A program made the position numbers and the translations under genes. Shown here piece by piece: positions 35,150 through 43,685 of a DNA stretch of 64,000 nucleotides. Every line of letters starts with the position of its first letter. Position 1 is the stretch's first letter. This DNA comes from JAFDZO01 sp041859205 (GTDB lineage: Bacteria > Bacteroidota > Ignavibacteria > Tepidaquicellales > Tepidaquicellaceae). The notes under the pieces are model-generated. The model made no database searches and was not told the DNA's origin. It worked only from the letters and a program-made list of their open reading frames with translations. The stretch lies in contig JBHEKU010000061.1 in NCBI GenBank assembly GCA_041859205.1, positions 28,915-92,914 of the forward strand, read 5' to 3'.

Positions 35150-35920
35150 TTGACAAACTGTACTAATTGCGGCACAGCGCTAACCGGAAAATTCTGTTCA
35201 AATTGCGGTCAAAAGAAATTCTCTCCCCATGATTTAACAATCAGCAAATTCATTCTTAATTTTTTTGAGGATTTTTTTAAGTTCGATTCTAATGTATTCA
35301 GAAGCCTGCAGGAGTTACTACTGAAACCCGGTTATCTATCGCTTGAATATATAAAGGGAAGAATTGCGAGTCACGTAAAACCGCTGAAATTTTTTATTTT
35401 TATATGCGTAGTTGTTTTTTTCATAGGCAAGTTGGTTTCACAGAATGATTATTCATTTGCTTTAGAAGACCTTGATTTTATGAAAAGCAAAATTGAATTG
35501 GTTACAGCAAAAAATGGAATTTCAAAAGATATATTCATAGAAAAATTTAACTCGAATTATTTTAGCAAACTTCCTTTTTTTTATCTTATAGCAATTATAG
35601 TCTTTACTATTCTTCTCAGTATTTTATTCATTAAACAAAAAAGAGTTGTAGCTGAGCATCTCGTATTCTCGCTGCATTTTTATACTGCCTGTCTGGTTTT
35701 TTCATTGATGGATAGTCTGTTAGATAGCTTTTTTGGAGCAGCATATTATATATTTTTCTTTATTGTCCCGTTTTTTTATTTGATAATAGCTATCAGAAAT
35801 TACTATACTAAAAAAATATTTTTTTTAATTTTTTCATCGCTGTTAATGTATGTGTTTTACTTTTTAATTCAGTATTACTGGATAATCCTGACTGCAAACC
35901 TAACTGTTTCGTTTCTATAA
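35150..35920 (+). CDS. DUF3667 zinc-ribbon membrane protein
   Basis: 256 residues from TTG 35150. Residues 4-20 carry two CxxC knuckles (CTNC, CSNC) of a small zinc ribbon, then the DUF3667 block DLTISKFILNFFEDFFKFDSNVFRSLQEL is followed by LLKPGYLSLEYIKGR and about five membrane helices. The family is common in Bacteroidota and uncharacterised. Compact spacing (5 nt upstream, 11 nt downstream) puts it in the operon that begins with the MutS-like gene. Confidence 0.85.
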   Translation: MTNCTNCGTALTGKFCSNCGQKKFSPHDLTISKFILNFFEDFFKFDSNVFRSLQELLLKPGYLSLEYIKGRIASHVKPLKFFIFICVVVFFIGKLVSQNDYSFALEDLDFMKSKIELVTAKNGISKDIFIEKFNSNYFSKLPFFYLIAIIVFTILLSILFIKQKRVVAEHLVFSLHFYTACLVFSLMDSLLDSFFGAAYYIFFFIVPFFYLIIAIRNYYTKKIFFLIFSSLLMYVFYFLIQYYWIILTANLTVSFL

Positions 35921-35931
35921 CAACAAATTAC

Positions 35932-36579
35932 ATGAATAGATTTAAAAATTTATTAGTTATTGCAGCTTTACTTCTGGCTGTTTCTTCTTATTGCCAGGAT
36001 AAAAGCAAAGAGGAAGCGTCCGTAAAGAACCATATTTTTTTTGTTGAGCTTAACAAAATAAATCCGAATATTCTGTTAGATATCCGTTATGCAACAACAA
36101 ATAATTTTACAGGTAAAGTTGTTTATCCCGAAGCAAAAGCATTTCTGGTAAGCGATGCTGCGTACAGTCTTGACTCTGTTCAGAAAGAGCTGGAGACTAT
36201 AGGGCTCGGATTAAAAATTTACGATGCCTACAGACCGCTCTCCGTGCAAAAAATATTCTGGGAGATAATGCCCGATGAACGTTATGTTGCTGACCCTAAA
36301 AAAGGTTCGAGACATAACAGAGGTATGGCTGTTGATTTAACACTCGTTGATAAAGAAGGTAAAGAACTTTCAATGCCCACTGAGTACGATGACTTCACTG
36401 AAAAAGCTCACAGAGATTATATGAATATTTCAGAAGAGCAAATTAAAAACAGAAAAATTCTGGAAGATGTGATGACTAAATATGGATTTATCGGCTTACC
36501 GACTGAATGGTGGCATTTTGATTACCGTGGATGGGAAAATTACACTGTAATGGATGTGGATTTTAAAGATATAAAATAG
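35932..36579 (+). CDS. D-Ala-D-Ala dipeptidase (VanX/DdpX-type, M15D)
   Basis: 215 residues with a signal peptide (MNRFKNLLVIAALLLAVSSYC). Zinc ligands of the M15 family are visible: SRHNRGMAVDLTL (His and Asp) and EWWHFD (catalytic Glu and His). YDAYRPLSVQ supplies the conserved Arg. Periplasmic M15D enzymes cut D-Ala-D-Ala released from peptidoglycan for recycling; only VanX in resistance clusters gives vancomycin resistance, and no vanHA genes are here, so a recycling role is favoured. Last gene of the run from 30404. Confidence 0.9.
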   Translation: MNRFKNLLVIAALLLAVSSYCQDKSKEEASVKNHIFFVELNKINPNILLDIRYATTNNFTGKVVYPEAKAFLVSDAAYSLDSVQKELETIGLGLKIYDAYRPLSVQKIFWEIMPDERYVADPKKGSRHNRGMAVDLTLVDKEGKELSMPTEYDDFTEKAHRDYMNISEEQIKNRKILEDVMTKYGFIGLPTEWWHFDYRGWENYTVMDVDFKDIK

Positions 36580-36638
36580 CTAAAATTTATAAAAAAAATT
36601 ATCTTTATTGATAAGAAGTTTATTCATACATTATTTAT

Positions 36639-36869
36639 ATGAAAAAACGTACTCCACAAGATATACCCAACAAATTAATACAGAAAGCTGCAAAAAACTC
36701 ATCTTTACGAGCTAAACGTGAAAATTTCGCATTAGGTTTGCCTATAACAGTTTTGAAAAATGGTAACGTTGTAAATATTTATCCGGATGGAAAAGAAAAA
36801 ATAATCAAAAAATTAGATCTGAAAACTGTTAAAGTTACTAAAAAAAAATATACTCTTGCCGGAAAATAA
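36639..36869 (+). CDS. Small basic protein, putative antitoxin of the zeta-like toxin
   Basis: 76 residues, rich in Lys and Arg, with no signal. A beta-hairpin-like centre (ITVLKNGNVVNIYPDGKEK) is the only distinctive part. Its stop lies inside the start of the zeta-like gene (14-nt overlap with the TTG start), the usual order antitoxin then toxin. It does not resemble the epsilon antitoxin. Role inferred from position. Confidence 0.65.
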   Translation: MKKRTPQDIPNKLIQKAAKNSSLRAKRENFALGLPITVLKNGNVVNIYPDGKEKIIKKLDLKTVKVTKKKYTLAGK

Positions 36870-37587
36870 GATTTTAAGATTAAGGATGGTAGCCGGTCCT
36901 AACGGTTCGGGTAAATCTTCGTTCATTAATGATTTAAAAAATGAAGTGAAACTCGGTTACTATATTAATGCTGATGAAATTGAATCATCACTCCTTAAAC
37001 ATAAATTTATCGATTTCAATAATTACGGACTCAACATTTCTTCAAAAAACTTTACTGATTCGCTAAGTAAAAACTCAGAGTTGATTGAAAAAAGCTCTAC
37101 GAAAATTCGAAAGACAATAAGAGTCGAAAATAATCTTCTTGTGACGAAAAATGTGGATTCGTATTTATCTGCTTTCATTGCAGATTTCATTAGAGAAAAA
37201 ATGATTCAGAAAAAAAATTCTTTTACATTTGAAACCGTAATGTCTCATATTTCAAAAGTGAATTTTCTGAAGAAAGCAAAAGATAAAAATTACCGGTGTT
37301 ATTTGTATTATATTTGTACGGATGACTACTCCATTAATTTAAACAGAATAAATAACAGAGTGGAAAAAGGCGGACATAATGTTGATGAAAATAAAACACG
37401 TGAAAGATATTTCAGGTCCCTTGAATATTTGCACAATGCAATTCAAAACTCAGACAGAGCATTTATATTTGATAACTCAAAAGAAAACATTCAAATTGCA
37501 GAGGTTACCAATGGGACGGAGTTAGTATTAAAGGTGGATATACCACCTGTATGGTTTACACAATATGTTTTAAAGTACTTCAAGTAG
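36856..37587 (+). CDS. Zeta-toxin-like P-loop kinase
   Basis: 243 residues. The TTG start at 36856 keeps the first strand (KILRLRMVAGP); ATG 36886 would remove it. Walker A is GPNGSGKSS (14-22), INADEIESS (about 36-44) has the Asp of zeta toxins, and FTFETVMSH (about 123-131) matches the substrate-loop FxxET motif. NNRVEKGGHNVD fits the sensor Arg region. Zeta kinases phosphorylate UDP-N-acetylglucosamine or other small substrates and poison the wall; the substrate here is not known. Ends 2 nt from a convergent gene. Confidence 0.82.
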   Translation: MPENKILRLRMVAGPNGSGKSSFINDLKNEVKLGYYINADEIESSLLKHKFIDFNNYGLNISSKNFTDSLSKNSELIEKSSTKIRKTIRVENNLLVTKNVDSYLSAFIADFIREKMIQKKNSFTFETVMSHISKVNFLKKAKDKNYRCYLYYICTDDYSINLNRINNRVEKGGHNVDENKTRERYFRSLEYLHNAIQNSDRAFIFDNSKENIQIAEVTNGTELVLKVDIPPVWFTQYVLKYFK

Positions 37588-37589
37588 TT

Positions 37590-38456
37590 TTACTCGCTTA
37601 GTTTTTTTATTCTTGCCATTCTTTCCTTTTCGTTTTCGACTAGCCAGTTATCCTGTGAGAGCAGCTTATAAGCTTCTTTGAAATTCTGTTTTGAATTTTC
37701 TGTATCATTTTTCAAAAGGTTCAATTCACCAAGCTCCTCATATACATATCCGTCTCCTGCTTCACCGGCTGCTTCCAGTTCTTCACGAAGTTCATTCTGC
37801 ATTTGCAAAGCTTCATCAATCTTATTCTTAGCTCTTAGCGTTCTTGCAACGCACCACTTTGCTATTCTCAACTGTGGCTTATTATTTCTTTCAGTGTGAT
37901 ACAAGACATTTTTTCTGAAATACTCCATCGCAGTAACGTAGTCGCCTTTATCAAAATAAGTCCAGCCTGTGTTATTCAGCAGTGAACCAAGCCATCCTTT
38001 GGCTCTTTCATTGGTGCTTTTCTCTATAAGCTCTATTGCTATTTCATTCCAGTTCAACGCTTCATCGGGAGCTTCGGCAATGCCGAGCATATGCGCTGCA
38101 TCAATTGTATAAAAATCCAGCTCGTTTTCCATTCCAAGATGATATGCATCAAGAAAATAATGAATGGATTTATCTTTTTCCCCGGAAGAGTTCAGTGTTC
38201 TGCCCCTTTCAAGATTATATCTTATCCGCGGCACCATCATTTCAGGCGTTAATTCTTTTTCAACTTCATCAAGAATTTTATGCGCTTCATCATATTTCAT
38301 CTGAAGACCTTGTGTTCTTGCAAGCTGAGTTTGAAGCTGAAGATAATAATCTATGTTATCTTCTTTTTTTGTGCGGGAAAGAACTTCTCTGAATTTTTTT
38401 TCAGTTTCATCAGGTTTATTATAATTCCAGAGCTTATCAAAATCTGTAACTTCCAT
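37590..38456 (-). CDS. Cytoplasmic TPR-like protein
   Basis: 288 residues of helical hairpins with TPR spacing, such as QTQLARTQGLQMKYDEAHKIL, LLNNTGWTYFDKGDYVTAMEYF and YEELGELNLLKNDTENSKQ. No signal peptide. Partner unknown. Third in a minus-strand group after YciO and a lipoprotein, 33 nt downstream of the lipoprotein gene. Confidence 0.8.
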   Translation of the reverse strand: MEVTDFDKLWNYNKPDETEKKFREVLSRTKKEDNIDYYLQLQTQLARTQGLQMKYDEAHKILDEVEKELTPEMMVPRIRYNLERGRTLNSSGEKDKSIHYFLDAYHLGMENELDFYTIDAAHMLGIAEAPDEALNWNEIAIELIEKSTNERAKGWLGSLLNNTGWTYFDKGDYVTAMEYFRKNVLYHTERNNKPQLRIAKWCVARTLRAKNKIDEALQMQNELREELEAAGEAGDGYVYEELGELNLLKNDTENSKQNFKEAYKLLSQDNWLVENEKERMARIKKLSE

Positions 38457-38489
38457 TCGTTAACTTCTTTTATAAATTATTAAATAAAA

Positions 38490-39263
38490 TTATTTTGAAC
38501 CGAAATTGGGTCCTGTTACCTGCAAATCATCAGTAGAGTTTCCGTCTTTATCAAATACTTTGAACATCACTCTGCCGCCTGATGTACCGTTGCTTTCTGC
38601 TTCAAGTAATATCTTGTTAAGATTTTTTACATCGGGATTTTCAGGGGTGATAATCCATTTTTTATTCCCGTCTTCCCCTGCGATTTTTACTTTTATTCCG
38701 AATGATGTATTAATAACTCTCAGGTTTGTAAACTGAGCAGGTGCTGTGATTTCAATTTTCGTAATATGGTTTGCAATAAAATAGCTTACAAGGTCAACCT
38801 GATACTGCCATTTGAAATACTTGTTTTTCAAATCGAAAACGTCCGGAGTAATCTTCACCTGAGGTCTGTTAGTATCAGTTGTGTTTACATATCCTCCTAT
38901 GATGGGAGGCAGAACTTTTACTTGTGTATGCCCCTGTACTAATGTATCGTTTGCAATTACCACTGTAATATCAGCAAGGCAGTTTTCATCTACATAGTTT
39001 CCTTTAAAGTAAAATTGTATATCCGCTGCGCTGTTATAGTCAGGCGTTATTTTAAACATTTCACCGCATGTGCTGCGCGCATATGAGTTCGACGGAATAA
39101 ACGGGTAAGCATCCTTGGTAATATGGGCATTGATAAGAATTGAGTCCAAGCCTCTCACTTCATTTGTCTGCGGTGAAAGCGTTATATTGTATGAAGCGCG
39201 GTTAGAGCATCCGTAAAAAATTGTTACAGCAGATATTGCAAAAAGTATTAAATATTTTTTCAT
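38490..39263 (-). CDS. Hypothetical lipoprotein
   Basis: 257 residues. MKKYLILFAISAVTIFYGC has a lipobox with Cys19. The mature protein is beta-rich with several Ig-like stretches and no catalytic motif that I recognise; two further cysteines (STCGEM, DENCLAD) may form a disulfide. Operon with yciO (23 nt gap) and the TPR gene. Confidence 0.72.
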   Translation of the reverse strand: MKKYLILFAISAVTIFYGCSNRASYNITLSPQTNEVRGLDSILINAHITKDAYPFIPSNSYARSTCGEMFKITPDYNSAADIQFYFKGNYVDENCLADITVVIANDTLVQGHTQVKVLPPIIGGYVNTTDTNRPQVKITPDVFDLKNKYFKWQYQVDLVSYFIANHITKIEITAPAQFTNLRVINTSFGIKVKIAGEDGNKKWIITPENPDVKNLNKILLEAESNGTSGGRVMFKVFDKDGNSTDDLQVTGPNFGSK

Positions 39264-39286
39264 ATAAAATTAGGGGAATTAAAAAA

Positions 39287-39898
39287 TTAAGAGAGAACTC
39301 CCTTTCCCTCTCTTACGATTACAACATCATCTCCGGTGCAGTCAACAATTGTTGAAGGGTTTTTTCCTCCCATGCCGCCGTCAATAACAATATCAACTAA
39401 GTTTTCATACATCTCATATATTATCCCGGGGTCATTCGGATAATCTTTGAAATCATTCTCTTCCGTAATTGAAGATGTCATTATCGGTGTACCGAATTCC
39501 TTCATTACCGTCCGGCATATTTTATTATCAGGGACTCTTATACCGACAGTTTTTTTCTTGCTCTGGAAAATCTTAGGCACTAAATTATTTGCTCTAAGGA
39601 TAAATGTAAACGGTCCCGGTAAATTTTTCTTCAGCAGTCTGAATACTGAATTTTCTACTGGCATTACATATTCTGAAAGATTGCTAAGGTCATAACATAC
39701 GAATGAAAAATCTGCTTTATCTATTTTTATTCCTTTGATGCGGCAGATTCTTTCAATGGCTTTTTTGTTATTTATATCACAGCCAATACCGTAGACAGTA
39801 TCAGTAGGATAAATTATTACTCCGCCATCGCGCAAACATTCTACAACTTGTTTTATTTTTCTCTCGTCAGGATTATCAGGATGAATTTGTAAAAGCAT
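39287..39898 (-). CDS. yciO: YciO/Sua5/YrdC family protein (L-threonylcarbamoyladenylate synthase-like)
   Basis: 203 residues. It follows E. coli YciO closely in order: IHPDNPDERKIKQ at the start, GGVIIYPTDTVYGIGCD, ERICRIKG, PGPFTFILRA, KTVGIRVPDN and STIVDCTGDD. TsaC/Sua5 relatives make threonylcarbamoyl-AMP for tRNA t6A37, but YciO has its own motif changes and its in vivo role in t6A is less sure. Unlinked from trmO in this window, though both touch the same modification. Confidence 0.88.
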   Translation of the reverse strand: MLLQIHPDNPDERKIKQVVECLRDGGVIIYPTDTVYGIGCDINNKKAIERICRIKGIKIDKADFSFVCYDLSNLSEYVMPVENSVFRLLKKNLPGPFTFILRANNLVPKIFQSKKKTVGIRVPDNKICRTVMKEFGTPIMTSSITEENDFKDYPNDPGIIYEMYENLVDIVIDGGMGGKNPSTIVDCTGDDVVIVREGKGVLS

Positions 39899-39963
39899 AT
39901 TCAGTTTAAATTAAAAATTATCAGACGTTCATTGTTCATCATATCAGAACAGTAATAAATTAT

Positions 39964-39991
39964 ATTGCCACGACTTAAAAGCCGCGGCAAT
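39964..39991. repeat. Single palindrome of the ATTGCCACGACTT family
   Basis: ATTGCCACGACTT then AAAAGCCGCGGCAAT, an imperfect palindrome, related to the outer palindromes of the cluster at 12685-12811. It lies between yciO and a T9SS gene. Confidence 0.7.
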
Positions 39992-40010
39992 TCATGATTC
40001 TTATTAACTC

Positions 40011-41762
40011 TTATTTCACTAACATCATTTTCTTTGTGTCTTTAAACTCGCCTGCCTGTATCGAATAATAATATATTCCACTGGAAAGATTTAATTTTCC
40101 TGCATCAAGTGTATATGAATAGCTTCCTGCTGATTGCGTTCCGAAATTCATTGATGAAACTTCTTTACCCAGCATATTGAATACTTTCAGTGTAACAACT
40201 GAATTTGCTTTCAGACTGTAAACAATGTTTGTTGTAGGGTTGAACGGATTCGGATAATTTTGTTTTAATGCAAATGCATCGGGAGCTTCAGTTGATATCT
40301 GGTGCACACTTGATGGTCCGCCGAGTGTTCCATTATTATTTATATTCTGAGCATAAATATCAGGGCTTCCGTTTCTTGAATCTGACCAGACAACAATGCT
40401 CATCTTATTCACGTTTATTCTTGCATCTATTCTTGATTTTGCGCCTGTAGTAGGGCTAATTATTTTAAGCGCTCCGCTGTTCCATGCAATTGTTCCGTTC
40501 CTGTTGAACTTAGCTGCCTTTATAATATTATCTGTACCGCCAAACACTGCATCGTTAATATAAAGGATTCCATTTGTATCTACTGCCTGAGTTGCTAAAG
40601 TTGTAAATGAACCGGGACCCATTGGAATAACTGTAAGCCCTGCATCAGTCCATTGTCTCTCGCCTGCTGCATTAAATCTCTGTCCTACCAATGAAAATTG
40701 TGTCTGCCCGCTGTTTGCTTCTTTCCAGAATAAAAATGTTTCGTTAGTTGTTGTATTGAAGCAAGCCTGCGCTGTATTTCTTATCATGCCGGGTGTTGTA
40801 TTTCCTGCGCTTCCATTCAATGGGAAAAGTCTTGTGCCGGCTGAATTAAATCTTTGTACATAAGATGTAGAACTGGTTCCCGATCTTGAATCGTTCCAGC
40901 AATACAAAGCTCCGTTGTTTCCATCTGAATAAATGAACGGCGGGTTAAATCCTGAGCCGTTGCCTAATGCATAAACTGTATCGAATGTCGGGTGCCATAA
41001 TGAAGTTCCTGTGGAAGAAAATTTCTGAGTATAAATTCTATAATTAGCAGGACTAATAAAACTGCCTGTATATCCTATGAACATCATAATAACGCTTCCG
41101 TTATCTGATGAGATTACATTGGGGAAATCTATTATTTCAGCGCCTGTTCCTGAAATTGAAAGACCATCTGCAGCAAATTGTTTTACACCGCCGGGACCGA
41201 TTCTCTGATATTTTGCAACTCTTGGTGTTGATGTATATATCCATGTAACCCAGATGCTGTTATCGGTGCACTTTGCTAATTTAGGATTCGCCTGATATAT
41301 TGTAGTCTGGCTGTTGAGAGAAATTCCGTTTGCTCCCCATACAAATGTGCCTTCACGAGAAATTTTATAGATGTAAGGATTAATTTGTCCGCCGCCTCTT
41401 GTATCGGTGAAAGCAATGATGCAGTTGCTGCTGTCATCGGCTATCATATCGTAATCTACAAGAGAAGTATTCTGCGGATTACTGCTTACAAGAAGTCCAT
41501 TAGCTGTAAACTGCGGAACACCGAGAGCGTTTAATCTTTGAACATAAACTCCATAGCTTCCGCTTCTGCTATCGAACCATGAAATGTAGCATCCGCCATC
41601 GGGCAGAGCTGCAATCTTCGGTAAAACCTGCTCGCCTGCTGCAACGCCTACAGGAGTATTTGTATTCGGGTCTGCGCTCCACTGTGCGTTAACTGTGCTG
41701 ATAAATAACAGAAGAAATACCGGTATAAGAAATTGTAATTTAGTTTTTAATTGTAGATTCAT
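40011..41762 (-). CDS. Secreted protein with T9SS type A sorting domain
   Basis: 583 residues with a signal peptide (about 1-27, ending TVNA). The mature region (30-490) repeats a pattern such as WFDSRSGSYGVYVQRLN, AFTDTRGGG, CWNDSRSGTSSTSYVQRFN and VWSDSRNGSPDIYAQ, consistent with a beta-propeller of about seven blades. The T9SS domain starts near 497 (ALKQNYPNPFNPTTNIVY) and ends DTKKMMLVK. Third such cargo in the window. No enzymatic motif seen. Confidence 0.87.
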   Translation of the reverse strand: MNLQLKTKLQFLIPVFLLLFISTVNAQWSADPNTNTPVGVAAGEQVLPKIAALPDGGCYISWFDSRSGSYGVYVQRLNALGVPQFTANGLLVSSNPQNTSLVDYDMIADDSSNCIIAFTDTRGGGQINPYIYKISREGTFVWGANGISLNSQTTIYQANPKLAKCTDNSIWVTWIYTSTPRVAKYQRIGPGGVKQFAADGLSISGTGAEIIDFPNVISSDNGSVIMMFIGYTGSFISPANYRIYTQKFSSTGTSLWHPTFDTVYALGNGSGFNPPFIYSDGNNGALYCWNDSRSGTSSTSYVQRFNSAGTRLFPLNGSAGNTTPGMIRNTAQACFNTTTNETFLFWKEANSGQTQFSLVGQRFNAAGERQWTDAGLTVIPMGPGSFTTLATQAVDTNGILYINDAVFGGTDNIIKAAKFNRNGTIAWNSGALKIISPTTGAKSRIDARINVNKMSIVVWSDSRNGSPDIYAQNINNNGTLGGPSSVHQISTEAPDAFALKQNYPNPFNPTTNIVYSLKANSVVTLKVFNMLGKEVSSMNFGTQSAGSYSYTLDAGKLNLSSGIYYYSIQAGEFKDTKKMMLVK

Positions 41763-41832
41763 TTTTTGTTGGGATTGATTGTCATTAAAGTATAAAAATC
41801 AGAGCAAAAAAAACAGAATGAAATTATTTCGG

Positions 41833-41928
41833 ATTTAAGATTTATGATATAAGAATTAAGATGTAACTACATTTAATTTTGCATACAAACCCGGGTAATT
41901 CTTAAATCTTCCCTCTTAAATCTTAAAT
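41833..41928. repeat. Imperfect inverted repeat upstream of glgA
   Basis: Arms beginning ATTTAAGATTTATGATATAA and its approximate reverse complement (ending CTTAAATCTTAAAT) flank a 40-bp centre in the 233-bp gap between divergent T9SS and glgA genes. It resembles common AT-rich intergenic repeats of Bacteroidota; regulation is possible but unsupported. Confidence 0.5.
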
Positions 41929-41995
41929 ATAAATACCCCTTTCTTCATTGAAAATCATAAAAAATAAGAGTAATTTCTAAAAAAACTATTCTTTA

Positions 41996-43462
41996 ATGGC
42001 AAAAGGCTATAATGTACTTTTTGTAACAAGTGAAGTGTTTCCGTACTCAAAAACGGGAGGACTTGCTGATGTTTCAAATTCCTTACCGCAAGCTCTTAAT
42101 TCCTTAGGAAATGAAGTAAGAATTGTAAGCCCTAAGTACGGCCAGCTGGATGAAAGAAGACTGCAGATTCATGAGATCAAGAGATTGAAAGATTTGACCA
42201 TGAAGATGAACAATACTGAATCGAAGTTCAGCATAAAATCTTCTTTTATTCACGGTAAAAATACAAAAGCTCAGATATATCTTCTTGAAAACCTCGATTT
42301 TTTCAAGAATAAAGGCATATACCAGAACATAAAAACAAAACAGGATTTTAATAATAACGATGAGCGTTATCTCTTTTTCTGTAAAGCCGTTCTGGAAATT
42401 CTCGAAATCCTTCAATGGAAACCCGATGTAATTCACTGTAATGACTGGCAGACAGGTCTTATCCCTGCCTTCATCAAAACAGTTTACAAAGACCATCCGT
42501 ACATAAGAGATATTAAAACGGTTTTCACTATTCACAATCTGGCATATCAGGGAAATTTCCCGAAGGCTTCGTTCGATAAAACAGGTCTTCCTCCGGAAGT
42601 TTTTGAAGCTGCTAATCATCACGGCAAATTCAGCTATATGAAGGCTGCCCTGGCTTACGCAGATAAAATTACAACCGTAAGTGAAAAATATGCAGAGGAA
42701 ATAAGAACTGATAAGGAATACTCATGCGGACTTGAAGATATTCTCGAAAAAAGAAAAAAAGACCTCTCAGGTATTTTAAACGGAATAGATTACTCAGTAT
42801 GGAATCCTGAAGTTGACAAACAAATTGAATACAGATTTACATCACAGGAAATTCCTTTAAAGTGGGAAAACAAACGCGAGCTTCTCTCACAATTCAAAAT
42901 TGAATATGACGAGGAAACTCCTTTAATCGGAGTAATATCCAGACTTGTTGACCAGAAAGGTTTTGATCTGATTGAAGAAATACTTCCGGCTTTAATGAAG
43001 GAAAAAGTTCACATGATTATCTTAGGACAGGGTGATGAAAAATATCAGAAATTCCTTAAAGCAATTGAAAAGAAATACAAAGATAAGCTTGCAATTGTAA
43101 TCGGCTTTGATGAAGTGCTTGCGCATAAAATAGAGGCAGGCGCAGATATGTTCCTTATGCCTTCTAAATATGAACCGTGCGGACTGAACCAGATGTACAG
43201 TTTAAGATACGGAACAGTTCCTGTTGTAAGAAATACAGGCGGACTTGCAGATACTATTGTAGATTACAAAAAGCCGGGCGGTAACGGATTTTTATTCAAT
43301 AAATACAGCGGAAAAGAATTTTTAGAAGTGATAAAGACTGCTATAAAGATTTACGAAGATAAAGATAAATGGAATAAGATTTTGCGTAACGGTATGTCTC
43401 TTGATTTCAGCTGGAAAGTTTCTGCAAAGAAATATACATCGCTGTATAAGGCATTGGTTTAA
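41996..43462 (+). CDS. glgA: Glycogen synthase (ADP-glucose type)
   Basis: 488 residues, GT5 family. SEVFPYSKTGGLADV (11-25) holds the ADP-glucose-binding KTGGL; HCNDWQTGLIPAFI is the conserved region at about 149; ISRLVDQKGFDLI and the C-terminal EPCGLNQMYSLRYGTVPVV and TGGLADTI blocks are donor-binding motifs. It adds glucose from ADP-glucose to glycogen. No glgB or glgC is adjacent. ATG at 41996; length agrees with the family. Confidence 0.94.
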   Translation: MAKGYNVLFVTSEVFPYSKTGGLADVSNSLPQALNSLGNEVRIVSPKYGQLDERRLQIHEIKRLKDLTMKMNNTESKFSIKSSFIHGKNTKAQIYLLENLDFFKNKGIYQNIKTKQDFNNNDERYLFFCKAVLEILEILQWKPDVIHCNDWQTGLIPAFIKTVYKDHPYIRDIKTVFTIHNLAYQGNFPKASFDKTGLPPEVFEAANHHGKFSYMKAALAYADKITTVSEKYAEEIRTDKEYSCGLEDILEKRKKDLSGILNGIDYSVWNPEVDKQIEYRFTSQEIPLKWENKRELLSQFKIEYDEETPLIGVISRLVDQKGFDLIEEILPALMKEKVHMIILGQGDEKYQKFLKAIEKKYKDKLAIVIGFDEVLAHKIEAGADMFLMPSKYEPCGLNQMYSLRYGTVPVVRNTGGLADTIVDYKKPGGNGFLFNKYSGKEFLEVIKTAIKIYEDKDKWNKILRNGMSLDFSWKVSAKKYTSLYKALV

Positions 43463-43480
43463 AATTAGATTGTGTTTGTA

Positions 43481-43599
43481 GGTTTTTAATTCCTCCCTTG
43501 AGGGAGGTGGCTCGCCGCAGGCGAGACGGTGGGTGTTCGTTCAAACACCCCTCCCCCCGATAAATCGGGGTACTCCCCTCAAGGGGAGAATTAAAAACC
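43481..43599. mobile_element. MITE-like element with 24-bp terminal inverted repeats
   Basis: 119 bp. The left end GGTTTTTAATTCCTCCCTTG and the reverse complement of the right end GGTTTTTAATTCTCCCCTTG agree at all but one or two positions and continue into GAGGG. Inside is a GGCTCGCCGCAGGCGAG hairpin and CCCCCCGATAAATCGGGG, matching the CTCCCCTTGAGGGGAG family. No open frame. Target-site duplication is not clear. Confidence 0.6.
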
Positions 43600-43685
43600 A
43601 TAGCGGAACGTAATCAGATTTTCGCAGTATAATATTCAATAGAATTCGAAATACGAATAACGATTAACAAACAACGACGGACAGC

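Noticed and set aside
35932..36579. Vancomycin-resistance gene vanX
   Set aside because: The M15D motifs fit, but there is no vanH, vanA or vanS/R nearby and the product has a signal peptide; recycling is more likely.
42104..42622. 172-codon frame antisense to glgA
   Set aside because: glgA is unequivocal on the plus strand; the antisense frame is a shadow.
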